Positions 35,857 to 44,906 of a DNA stretch of 64,000 nucleotides are shown one piece after another. Within the stretch, counting starts at the first letter, position 1. Each line of letters starts with the position of its first letter. The position numbers were made by a program, and so were the translations under genes. The notes beneath the pieces were generated by a model. That model searched no databases and had not been told where the DNA came from. It was given only the letters and a program-made list of their open reading frames with translations. Origin of the DNA: Albugo candida (taxonomy: Eukaryota > Oomycota > Peronosporomycetes > Albuginales); NCBI GenBank assembly GCA_040437565.1, contig JBDOQK010000058.1, positions 1 through 64,000 on the forward strand, given 5' to 3'.

Positions 35857-36593
35857 ATGAAGACAGCACCATCTTCCGTCTTTATACCCGCGGGAGGCAC
35901 ACTTTCCGACTCGAGAACGCATGTGTTACCTTGTAAAACATCACAGCGAGCGGTCAAAGTACCGACTGGCAAGCAGTCCATTGAATCGCCAGTACAATCC
36001 TTCCTTCCGATACTTCGCTCTCTGAATGTATAATTCATAGGAACATCCGTTGGATCGTATTGGGAATCGCCGAAAGCCGTACCACGAAATCGAGAAAGAG
36101 ATTCTTCAGATAAAAAGACAGCTCGAAAACTTTCGCTATCCCACCGCAGCGTACGCCAAACGAGTAAAAATTACGAGTCACTGATTGAGCTTTTGCTAGG
36201 AGCACGCACGATAAAGAAAAGCTTCAGCATGTCTTTGCGTATTCGAAAGGAAGTATCTTGCCTGATGAAATGCTTCCAGGAGCGGGTTCGTTCACCACCA
36301 CCCCATTTACCATGCATTCTGAGTTGTCGATTGCCGCAGACCTTATAGACCGCGACCTGCGTCATCAATACGATTCACTACATGCAACCGGCAAATCACG
36401 ACTGATGGAGCTCGAAAAGCTTTATGACGCTGTTGTAGTCGACATTGAGAGCAAACGGCATTTTGTGACCGAAATGATGAAATTTGGGAATGTCTCGCGG
36501 GCAGCTGCTGTCGAACAGGAGCTGGAAATCAGCCTGTCCGAGCTCAAGCATTTGCACCAGCTGATCCGAAAGGAGAAAGGCTTGAAGAATTGA
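35857..36593 (+). CDS. Coiled-coil protein of unknown function, three exons
   Basis: This gene is visible only when spliced. Exons are 35857-35991, 36041-36163 and 36228-36593, joined in phase 0 by introns of 49 and 64 bp. The product is 207 residues. Residues 1-45 are Ser/Thr-rich and lack a signal peptide. Exon 2 encodes a charged helix (YHEIEKEILQIKRQLENF). Exon 3 encodes long heptad-like helices (RLMELEKLYDAVV, VEQELEISLSELKHLHQLI). The second acceptor is uncertain; an AG six bases earlier also keeps the frame. I do not know the family. It lies tail to tail with the phosphatase gene, only 15 bp between stops. Confidence 0.6.
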
Positions 36594-36608
36594 TGAATTT
36601 ATCGATAC

Positions 36609-39600
36609 TTAGGAATCACGTTCCGTGACTGATGTCACCATATCTTGAATAGTGCTCAACGGAGGTCGATATATCGCTGGAAGAAGCTTGCGTTGAATAG
36701 AATTGAATGAGTATTTGGCCCTTCCAACGTTTTTCTTTGCGATATCAATTCGAGACCCAAACTCACGCAATATATTGGCGATCCGCTTGATCTCTTCAAC
36801 TTGCGGTGGCTCCAAAATATCAGTTGGCGTCACATTTGATTGTCTGCTTTGTACAATAAGCCGTGCTTCTTCGATGGTAATGCTCATAGCCGTCCGATCC
36901 TTTCCAGATTTGCAGTACGTAACTCGACCTCCATTCAGACATCGAACTGCGTCAGCAGCATGGAGTAAAATCCACGTATTCTTCGCTGAAGCGTTCTCGG
37001 ATCCGACGTACAGCCTCAATTTTTGTAAAGCTTTTTCGATACGTTGATGCGGGTCGGATCCAATGCTTTGAAATCGCTCATAATACTTCATAATGGATCG
37101 TAGACTTGTGCTATTCACTTTGGATTGCAATGAGACACCAGAATGACCGAGAATATTGGCAAAGCTTTGCATTTCATTGATTCCTTGCGTAAATAAGACG
37201 GATGTAATTCCAATAGCTTGTCCTTGACGGAGACTTTGAGGCAGATGATCGTGCAAGGATGTGGGCACTGGAACTCCGATCGTATAGCCGCCTGTGTTCT
37301 CGCTTTTTTTAATGTGAACCTGGTCCAGTGAGTAGTCAAAGTTCTCTATAGAGGTCGCGTATAGCTCGAACACGAAGGATTCCAAATGTCGAATGGCAAA
37401 CCACGCGTCCGATATCATTCGAAGCTCTTTTCCCTGTGATGAGATCAAGCTTTCCCACCCGATAAGAAATCCAATTGAAGCCAGTTGATCTAGAATCTTG
37501 GTCTGTCTTTGTCGTAACCACAAGTCCAAACAGGCAACAAAAGACGTAACCAAAGTGCTCGCAGCTTGCGACACGGAAACGCTCTTACGACTAAAGTATT
37601 CCAATCGAAGAATTTCTTGACGACATAAGACTCGGATCAGATACTCTTTATCGATATTTCCAGCTGGTCCGAGAGGTTCCTCGGTATCCAGTCGCTGTGG
37701 TGGATACTTGAATAACACCTCTTTGCTCTCGTGTGATGCTTTTGAAGGTGACTGGCGTCGAGATGGGCGAACGCTTCGTAATTTGTTGGACAATGTCTGT
37801 TGCTTTGGCTCTGTATTACCCCATGAATGTGAAGCTGCGACTCGAAGTGAAGGCTTTTTCATCGAGATCTTTAAATTCCAATTCTGTTTGCTATTTGTAC
37901 AATCTTCAGTCGCTATGTCTTGGATGTCATAAGCTTCCGTTAGTTCTTTGGCTTGGTCGAGTGGATCTTCTTCACCAAACAATGTGCTTAAAGATGGATA
38001 CAAGTAATCTTTCGGTGCATCTTCCTGAACGAGACAAGTCGTGCTAAGGTCCACAGACTTGGTTGTCCACGTTGTGTGTCGATCCAGTATGCCTTGTAAT
38101 CGCTTCAATTCCACTTCGATCTCACACAAGCCACGATCGGTGAGTCCCATTGCGTGAGCAGCAGGTGCACCGCATGTCACCATCACATGTGTGCTTCCAG
38201 CAGCAGGATCCAACTGAGCGACTTGAGTGATTCCTTCGGTATCAAACGTAAGAAGATCTTGAACTGGAACCTTTGCATCCTCTTTCTTGACTTTGTGATC
38301 AGTATTGTTGTAATCGATTTGGAGATAGGAAACATGGAGATTCGTAGGCAATGCTTGTATACTGGAACACTGTTTATCAGCACTCGATTTGAAAGTTTTT
38401 CCTTGAGAAGCCAGCGTACAGCACGTTTCGACCCAATTTTCCATTTCCATAAGCCGCAGATTTATATTCAGCACATGAGGATGGAGAAATGCTAATGGCA
38501 TTTCCTGATGCAAATAGTGCGAAGAAAATGCATTCCGAGTGTCGATGTTCGACTTTGCAGCCAAAGGCGATTGTTTCTCGTCGCTATTTGCCAGTAGTAC
38601 TGATACTTTCACGTGTATCTGGCCGCAATAAGAGTCATTCTCGCTACTTCTCACGTCATACCAATCAGAATGCGTCAAGCAAGTCACAGGCTCACCATTA
38701 TCGGCTTCAGGGTCCATGACACATTGTTTGATTTCCATCTGACCTTGAATACTTGCTAAGGGAAGAATCACTTCTCCAATTGATTCCTGTTCCACACCAC
38801 TAATATACGAATGCTGTTCATCAAACAGCTCCATACGGAGCCATCCTGGTAGTCGCTCTTCTTCTTTAAAAATGGCTTTCTGGTAAAATTTGAGCTGTTT
38901 TTGATTATTCTCTGGTGCAATTTCCACGTGACTCGGTAAAGCAGACGAATTGCAGTAGCCCGAATGTGATTTTGTGGGAGAAGTTTTCTTCAAGGAAGCT
39001 GCGGTATGCCCCCACATGGGATCACTCAAACCGTACTCTGTGTTTGTACGTCCAACAATGATCTCGTAGGAGCTGCCTTGCATCCCTTTGCCATGGTGAA
39101 CGACCACAAAAGGATTCAAACAGCAGCGAGCATGGTCTTCACTTGTAGCTTCAGCATTAAATTGTGCTTTATTGGGGCTCCTAAGTATATTCACGATATT
39201 GGCTCGTCCTTGAGCGATCGAAAAGGCGTTTGCGTGTTGTGTTCCTCCAGTCGATTGGTTGGGATTTCCATCAAAATTACCGAAACCAGGTATACGTCTC
39301 TTGTTATTATTCTCTCTCTCTATAGCTTTCCAATTGCGTAACGATCGACCCGCGATAATTTGGACTCGGTATACATCGTATCGGTACGCAAGAGCTTCCG
39401 CATCATTCTCAAATTGCATGTTGATTACCCGAGCGTTCGTATACCTCTGAAACCACTCACTTTGTATACTTGCAAGCTCAGAGTGATAGATTGAAAGCAT
39501 TTGCATTGGAACCTGAAGAGTGTAGTCAACTTCAGCAACCTCCTCGCTAGCGTATACGTTCGTTTGCGAAGTATCCATGGCAAGTCGATCGACAGATTCA

Positions 39601-40427
39601 TCTGTGACCCGATGTGGACATAGAGTTGCCTTGTTCTTGGCTTGAGAGAGCCATTGAGCAGAGAACCGAAAAAACTTCATAATTGGATGTCTTAAGCGAT
39701 AGAGCATTGTTTCCTCAGGCCGTAGATCCATAAAGTCTACGCGACAGGCGGCGTTTCCTTCCCCAATGGACGAGTCAATGGGAAGTTTCATTGACAATCC
39801 CGTTTTTGCATTCGACAATAAGTCTTTCAAACAAGTGACAGCGGCTCCATATATCGGAGCATTTCGGTGATGACTGGAGCCATTTTCATCCGGCAATACC
39901 ACTCGAAACATCACTTGGCGATCATGACAAGTTTGTATGGCAATTAGAAGCTGGCAGCCAACCGAGAAACTGGGGTGTGTACTTTTTTGACGTTCGGTAC
40001 AAAATATGAGCTGCGGTCCATTTTTATCTGATTCTGAGAAGCGATCAGAATCAGGCATGGAATGAATATCTGCTTGCTCTTGGCCGAGATAGACTTGAAC
40101 CGCTACGTTGGGAGATACATCTGCAAGCGACTTTGCTTGTTTGACTTTAGAAGCGAACGCGGACGACTGGGAAAGCATACTCAAAGCCCCGCGAACAAAA
40201 GTCTGTGCACTGTTCCTTCCTGATGCATTGAAAGCATTGCCGTCAATGTTAGTGCAAGAAATGAAAAATGCTAGTTCGGACATGGCGCTCTGCTGGTCGT
40301 TTTCGACTTTGAATGAGAGAGTTGTAGAATTAGATTTCAGCTTACTCGATGAGCTTAAGGAGGCCACGGGTAACTCATTCATCCCTAAAAGATCAATTGA
40401 TCTTAACTGATCAGAGTCCTGTTGCAT
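36609..40427 (-). CDS. INPP4: Inositol polyphosphate 4-phosphatase (INPP4-type)
   Basis: This enzyme class removes the 4-phosphate from PtdIns(3,4)P2 at endosomal or plasma membranes and so ends PI3K signalling. The evidence is the CX5R active site CKSGKDRT in the context GRVTYCKSGKDRTAMS. With the ATG at 40427, the catalytic Cys is about residue 1172 (codon 36912-36914). The upstream segment SWILLHAADAVRCLNGG also fits. The product is about 1272 residues, longer than human INPP4A/B (about 925-980), with long weakly conserved stretches in the first 700 residues where a C2-type domain would lie. The gene has no intron over 3.8 kb, unlike its neighbours. The frame stays open a further 11 codons upstream without an ATG, so a 5' exon is possible. 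A 4-phosphatase of broader specificity cannot be excluded. Confidence 0.87.
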   Translation of the reverse strand: MQQDSDQLRSIDLLGMNELPVASLSSSSKLKSNSTTLSFKVENDQQSAMSELAFFISCTNIDGNAFNASGRNSAQTFVRGALSMLSQSSAFASKVKQAKSLADVSPNVAVQVYLGQEQADIHSMPDSDRFSESDKNGPQLIFCTERQKSTHPSFSVGCQLLIAIQTCHDRQVMFRVVLPDENGSSHHRNAPIYGAAVTCLKDLLSNAKTGLSMKLPIDSSIGEGNAACRVDFMDLRPEETMLYRLRHPIMKFFRFSAQWLSQAKNKATLCPHRVTDESVDRLAMDTSQTNVYASEEVAEVDYTLQVPMQMLSIYHSELASIQSEWFQRYTNARVINMQFENDAEALAYRYDVYRVQIIAGRSLRNWKAIERENNNKRRIPGFGNFDGNPNQSTGGTQHANAFSIAQGRANIVNILRSPNKAQFNAEATSEDHARCCLNPFVVVHHGKGMQGSSYEIIVGRTNTEYGLSDPMWGHTAASLKKTSPTKSHSGYCNSSALPSHVEIAPENNQKQLKFYQKAIFKEEERLPGWLRMELFDEQHSYISGVEQESIGEVILPLASIQGQMEIKQCVMDPEADNGEPVTCLTHSDWYDVRSSENDSYCGQIHVKVSVLLANSDEKQSPLAAKSNIDTRNAFSSHYLHQEMPLAFLHPHVLNINLRLMEMENWVETCCTLASQGKTFKSSADKQCSSIQALPTNLHVSYLQIDYNNTDHKVKKEDAKVPVQDLLTFDTEGITQVAQLDPAAGSTHVMVTCGAPAAHAMGLTDRGLCEIEVELKRLQGILDRHTTWTTKSVDLSTTCLVQEDAPKDYLYPSLSTLFGEEDPLDQAKELTEAYDIQDIATEDCTNSKQNWNLKISMKKPSLRVAASHSWGNTEPKQQTLSNKLRSVRPSRRQSPSKASHESKEVLFKYPPQRLDTEEPLGPAGNIDKEYLIRVLCRQEILRLEYFSRKSVSVSQAASTLVTSFVACLDLWLRQRQTKILDQLASIGFLIGWESLISSQGKELRMISDAWFAIRHLESFVFELYATSIENFDYSLDQVHIKKSENTGGYTIGVPVPTSLHDHLPQSLRQGQAIGITSVLFTQGINEMQSFANILGHSGVSLQSKVNSTSLRSIMKYYERFQSIGSDPHQRIEKALQKLRLYVGSENASAKNTWILLHAADAVRCLNGGRVTYCKSGKDRTAMSITIEEARLIVQSRQSNVTPTDILEPPQVEEIKRIANILREFGSRIDIAKKNVGRAKYSFNSIQRKLLPAIYRPPLSTIQDMVTSVTERDS

Positions 40428-40501
40428 CGTGTGCGCCACGTCGAGGTAAAGAGGCCGCAATGTAGAGGCACTTTACAGCGACAGTAAAAGCTATAGCTTA
40501 C

Positions 40502-41258
40502 TTACGAACAAGAGCTACGTACGGCGAACTTATCCTTAAGTTCTCGACAACTTGATTGCATTAGAAGTTNNNNNNNNNNNNNNNNNNNNNNNNNNNNNNN
40601 NNNNNNNNNNNNNNNNNNNNNNNNNNNNNNNNNNNNNNNNNNNNNNNNNNNNNNNNNNNNNNNNNNNNNGCCATGACGTTTGTACGGTACAGATGAAGAA
40701 TTGACTCCCATTAGTGTTTTCGCCAGCATTGGCCATACTCAAAGTTCCGATACCAGTGTGCTTCCTACGTATGTAAATGAGTATTGAAACCATCATCCAC
40801 CAAAGCCGACGTACAGTTTGAAATTCTCGTCTTCAAATTTCTCACCATAAATGCTTTCTCCTCCCATGCCATTCCCGAGCGTAAAGTCACCCTATATTGA
40901 TCACAAGAACATCAGAAGAGATCAAATGTGCACAAATTTTGCGTGTACTTGCCCCTTGAATCATAAAGTTGGGTATAATTCGGTGGAAGGAGCTTCCTTT
41001 ATAGTGTAATGGCTTGCCAGATTTACCGATACCCTTCTCTCCGGTGCACAATGCTCGGAAATTTTCAACGGTTTTGGGGACAGCGTTGCCGTACAACCCC
41101 ATAACAATTCGTTGCGTGGACCCACCTCCTATTTGTACGTCAAAATAGACTTGATGCGTTATCTCTTTTAAATCTGACTTATCGCTTTTCTTCGAAACTG
41201 ACAGGATTGTCTGCAGAAGAGCGCAAGAGATAGTGATGCAAAGAATCCAATTCATCAT
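40502..41258 (-). CDS. PPIB: Secretory-pathway cyclophilin B-like peptidyl-prolyl isomerase
   Basis: Catalyses cis-trans isomerisation of prolyl bonds, here in the ER/secretory pathway. Exons are 41258-40953, 40891-40815 and 40764 into a gap at 40669-40570. The C-terminal residues (about 40569-40502) resemble the CGxIxxxKPFAI end of PPIB. The N-terminus [20 protein letters not shown] is a signal peptide. Active-site features follow: [15 protein letters not shown] across intron 1 (catalytic Arg, Gln), [15 protein letters not shown] and the expected W. Intron 1 (40952-40892) has a GC donor (GCAAGT) and AG acceptor; intron 2 is GT-AG, 50 bp. The part with the last catalytic His is in the gap. 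Confidence 0.88.
40570..40669. other. Assembly gap (100 N)
   Basis: No edge repeat is visible. It removes the segment between the cyclophilin exon 3 and the C-terminus. Confidence 0.98.
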
Positions 41259-41355
41259 TCTAATTGCAACGAGAAAGAAAAGTGAGGCTCTGGTTCGACT
41301 CCCAAAAAAAGTATCTGATTGGTCCATATTTAATCAGGTAATTACAAAAGCATCT

Positions 41356-42495
41356 CTAAGTCAGATCCTCAGTGGCCGGAACGCACATTTGCTCATATCG
41401 CACGCGTTTGCATCCAAATTTGCTATTTCTGCACACGGGAGAGTTCTTCGAGCAAGGTGGATTCAATTTTGTTAGCTCATCGACCGTAGGAATCGGTAGC
41501 ATGTTTTTTTCTTTTGCTTGTTTGTTGTAAAATTCGATAAGAGTTTCAACCCTCCAAGCACAGGCTTCCGTGCTGAATGGATACTTCCAATATGGGAGGC
41601 TCCTCACATTGGACCGGTCCTCTTCGTTATAACTCATCTCAATGCCTTCATACGTTCCGGTTTTATCCTCGCAAAACTCCTTATAATTTGAATACGGCTT
41701 CTTCGTGATGGAGCTATTGAGGGAAGTGATGCCGACCAGATCGTCGATGGGAACGTATCCGATCAAAGAAACGGAAAACGAGCAAGCTACGCCATCGGGC
41801 ATTGAACGAAACGCACATAATCCACCGCGATACTCCTTTCGACATTCTTTTGATTTTTTCAACCATGTTTGCATGGGACAGCTATTGGGAAACGAGTACC
41901 AGGTCGCAAATTCGTACGGTGCTAATTGATTTCCTGTCTGTTTACCAGCTCCCACAGCGAATCCTGTGTAACCACTCATCGAATTGTTGAACAGGCGAGA
42001 GCAAGAGTTGGTGAGATGAATACCGTCTTTTGTTGTGCAGGCTCCGTTATCCATTGCGATAAAATCGGCAAACTCGGGAATAGCCTCCCATCGTTTGTTC
42101 GCCAATAATGCTGTCGGCTGTTGTAATATGACTTCATAGATATTGATGTATCCCATATTATTTTTGCGCTGGCAATTTGGAAGTTTCTGAACATTTATTC
42201 CCTCGGCTTGGATGTACATGAGTGCGCCTTCGAGGTTTGCTGCGTTAGTACAATCAAAAGTAGCCCGAAAGTTTTCAGCAAAATTGTCATAATACGTCGG
42301 AGTGTAAGTTTTATGTTCTGTATCAAAGACTGCTCGATCCGATACGACACGAGCCAGAATCATTCTGACAGGCGTGAATGTGTTTTGCTCCTGCCGCTTT
42401 GTATTGCCTTCGTCACGGGGGCTGACGAGTACGCTCAAAACCACGATGATGCCATACAAGTGGATGATGGTGATCAGCGATGGAGCAAATTGCAT
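41356..42495 (-). CDS. Secreted Cys-rich protein, unknown function
   Basis: 379 residues from the ATG at 42495. The N-terminus (FAPSLITIIHLYGIIVVLSVLV) is a signal peptide or anchor, and no other membrane helix follows. About 15 Cys residues, several in a compact C-terminal block (NPPCSKNSPVCRNSKFGCKR...MC), suggest a disulphide-bonded extracellular protein. Recognisable landmarks are CAFRSMPDGVACSFS and WKYPFSTEACAWRVETLI. It feels like a family conserved in oomycetes, but I cannot name it. No RxLR, CHxC, NLP or elicitin motif is present. It is intronless and lies on the same strand as the cyclophilin, 98 bp from it. A surface or secreted role is inference. Confidence 0.75.
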   Translation of the reverse strand: MQFAPSLITIIHLYGIIVVLSVLVSPRDEGNTKRQEQNTFTPVRMILARVVSDRAVFDTEHKTYTPTYYDNFAENFRATFDCTNAANLEGALMYIQAEGINVQKLPNCQRKNNMGYINIYEVILQQPTALLANKRWEAIPEFADFIAMDNGACTTKDGIHLTNSCSRLFNNSMSGYTGFAVGAGKQTGNQLAPYEFATWYSFPNSCPMQTWLKKSKECRKEYRGGLCAFRSMPDGVACSFSVSLIGYVPIDDLVGITSLNSSITKKPYSNYKEFCEDKTGTYEGIEMSYNEEDRSNVRSLPYWKYPFSTEACAWRVETLIEFYNKQAKEKNMLPIPTVDELTKLNPPCSKNSPVCRNSKFGCKRVRYEQMCVPATEDLT

Positions 42496-42767
42496 GGAAA
42501 TTATCTGGCAGGCCAAGCTTGAGACTCTCTTTCGGAGGCTTTGAGCGCAAAAATGTGAATTTGAGACTATTTAGTTTCTGCATTATTGCTTCTATGACTA
42601 AGTGCCACGTCAACAGTCGACAAGGAGGGGTACGAATGACTCGTTGTAACTTGAAGAGGGCAACCGTATCTGTCCAGGAACGGATGGTGGTCACATACCC
42701 ACCCAGAATGAGATGACCACGTACCTCGGGTAGAGGGTATCCAAGATTCAAAGAGAAAACAGTTGGC
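42496..42767. other. Spacer between the secreted-protein gene and the cytochrome b561 end
   Basis: About 270 bases holding the promoter side of the secreted-protein gene and the 3' side of cytochrome b561. No specific element is recognised. The 1063-bp assembly duplication begins at 42681. Confidence 0.5.
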
Positions 42768-44906
42768 TATGATGTATTTCGATAAGCATTCTGGTCAGCT
42801 ACAAGTGTCCGTCCGAGAAGGAATAGATAACCCAAAACAATCATCAATGCCAAATTGAATCGATTCTGATGTCCAAATTGATTTAATCCCCACACTCCAC
42901 TATTCAATCCCTGAACAACTGTCATTGCGCCAAAAGCAGAGCTACTGAACCCTATGATTCGGTGATATGTATCCCTCCAAAGCCACTTGATTCTCTTGCC
43001 AGCACATACTGTTCTTATGACACCCTACAATAACGCATGGCAATGACACGAGTAATGATTGTAAGTTGTGCTTCTGCATACACTGAATAGATTCACGATA
43101 TAAAAGCCAAATGACAAGACAGCCACCCACGAATGACTCGATGTGAAGTGCTGTTTCTTACTCATGCTTTTGTTCGCGTAAATGACAACTCCTCCCACCA
43201 GCATGCACGTAAAAGCCAGCAATTGACACGCGAGATGTATTTGCGTTAATCGCACTCTGACAGGACAATTTAGCATTTCACTGAGACGACGAAACAATAC
43301 GCTACCGTCTCGTGTAATTCGAGCTGTTTTTTCTCTCTGACATGACAAAAAGCGCACTACAATTTGTATGAGCTTAAATCAAAATGACATGCGGAATAGG
43401 GTCACAAATCACATTGGCGCCAGAAATAGCTGCGAAATCGAATTTAGTGCAGGATGAAGTGCAAACAACGTCTGCGTACGAATACACGCGTACAGGATGC
43501 AGCAACAGGGAGTCATAAACAGAACACATAGCACAAAAACTTGAGCTCTAGCCATACTTTGATCGCTTGAATTAATAACCAATGATACCAATAATGCTTG
43601 GGGCGGAATGCTTCGTACTCGAAGTTGGTCTCATTTTAGAGTTAATTCCGATAGCTCCTCACCCACTGCTTTCACATCGGTCTCATTCACTAGCGTTCTC
43701 TCCGCTTCGACTTCTTCGCGATCATATAACATTGAAAAAAGCANNNNNNNNNNNNNNNNNNNNNNNNNNNNNNNNNNNNNNNNNNNNNNNNNNNNNNNNN
43801 NNNNNNNNNNNNNNNNNNNNNNNNNNNNNNNNNNNNNNNNNNNCGGATGGTGGTCACATACCCACCCAGAATGAGATGACCACGTACCTCGGGTAGAGGG
43901 TATCCAAGATTCAAAGAGAAAACAGTTGGCTATGATGTATTTCGATAAGCATTCTGGTCAGCTACAAGTGTCCGTCCGAGAAGGAATAGATAACCCAAAA
44001 CAATCATCAATGCCAAATTGAATCGATTCTGATGTCCAAATTGATTTAATCCCCACACTCCACTATTCAATCCCTGAACAACTGTCATTGCGCCAAAAGC
44101 AGAGCTACTGAACCCTATGATTCGGTGATATGTATCCCTCCAAAGCCACTTGATTCTCTTGCCAGCACATACTGTTCTTATGACACCCTACAATAACGCA
44201 TGGCAATGACACGAGTAATGATTGTAAGTTGTGCTTCTGCATACACTGAATAGATTCACGATATAAAAGCCAAATGACAAGACAGCCACCCACGAATGAC
44301 TCGATGTGAAGTGCTGTTTCTTACTCATGCTTTTGTTCGCGTAAATGACAACTCCTCCCACCAGCATGCACGTAAAAGCCAGCAATTGACACGCGAGATG
44401 TATTTGCGTTAATCGCACTCTGACAGGACAATTTAGCATTTCACTGAGACGACGAAACAATACGCTACCGTCTCGTGTAATTCGAGCTGTTTTTTCTCTC
44501 TGACATGACAAAAAGCGCACTACAATTTGTATGAGCTTAAATCAAAATGACATGCGGAATAGGGTCACAAATCACATTGGCGCCAGAAATAGCTGCGAAA
44601 TCGAATTTAGTGCAGGATGAAGTGCAAACAACGTCTGCGTACGAATACACGCGTACAGGATGCAGCAACAGGGAGTCATAAACAGAACACATAGCACAAA
44701 AACTTGAGCTCTAGCCATACTTTGATCGCTTGAATTAATAACCAATGATACCAATAATGCTTGGGGCGGAATGCTTCGTACTCGAAGTTGGTCTCATTTT
44801 AGAGTTAATTCCGATAGCTCCTCACCCACTGCTTTCACATCGGTCTCATTCACTAGCGTTCTCTCCGCTTCGACTTCTTCGCGATCATATAACATTGAAA
44901 AAAGCA
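42681..44906. repeat. 1063-bp direct repeat around an N gap (assembly overlap)
   Basis: 42681-43743 and 43844-44906 read as identical and flank exactly 100 N (43744-43843). The left copy carries a complete-looking duplicate of the cytochrome b561 exons (43555-42768) and the last codons of the kinase gene. The exact match up to both gap edges indicates unmerged contigs rather than a gene duplication. Confidence 0.93.
43930..44718 (-). CDS. Cytochrome b561 family transmembrane ferric/monodehydroascorbate reductase
   Basis: Carries electrons across a membrane, usually from ascorbate, using two haems held by four His. Exons are 44718-44576, 44497-44245 and 44187-43930, introns 78 and 57 bp, giving 217 residues, which fits the CYB561D type (about 220). 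His candidates lie on successive helices: LFALHPALNS, RLTQIHLACQ, FTSSHSW and DTYHRIIGF. Six hydrophobic helices can be traced. The start ATG at 44718 precedes the first helix; a TTG-led extension exists but lacks an ATG. The first intron's acceptor was chosen by phase and is the least certain. The gene starts 76 bp from the stop of the kinase/2H gene on the same strand. The copy at 42768-43555 is an assembly duplicate. Confidence 0.85.

Noticed and set aside
41259-41327. Upstream start for the cyclophilin ([17 protein letters not shown] leader)
   Set aside because: It places charged residues before the signal peptide and does not begin with a well-placed ATG relative to it; the ATG pair at 41258 gives a normal signal peptide.
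41356-42495. Known oomycete effector class (RxLR, CHxC, NLP)
   Set aside because: No RxLR-dEER, CHxC or GHRHDWE-like motif is present in the secreted protein.
42768-43743. A second cytochrome b561 gene
   Set aside because: It is an exact copy of 43931-44906 ending at the N run, so it is an assembly overlap and not a paralogue.
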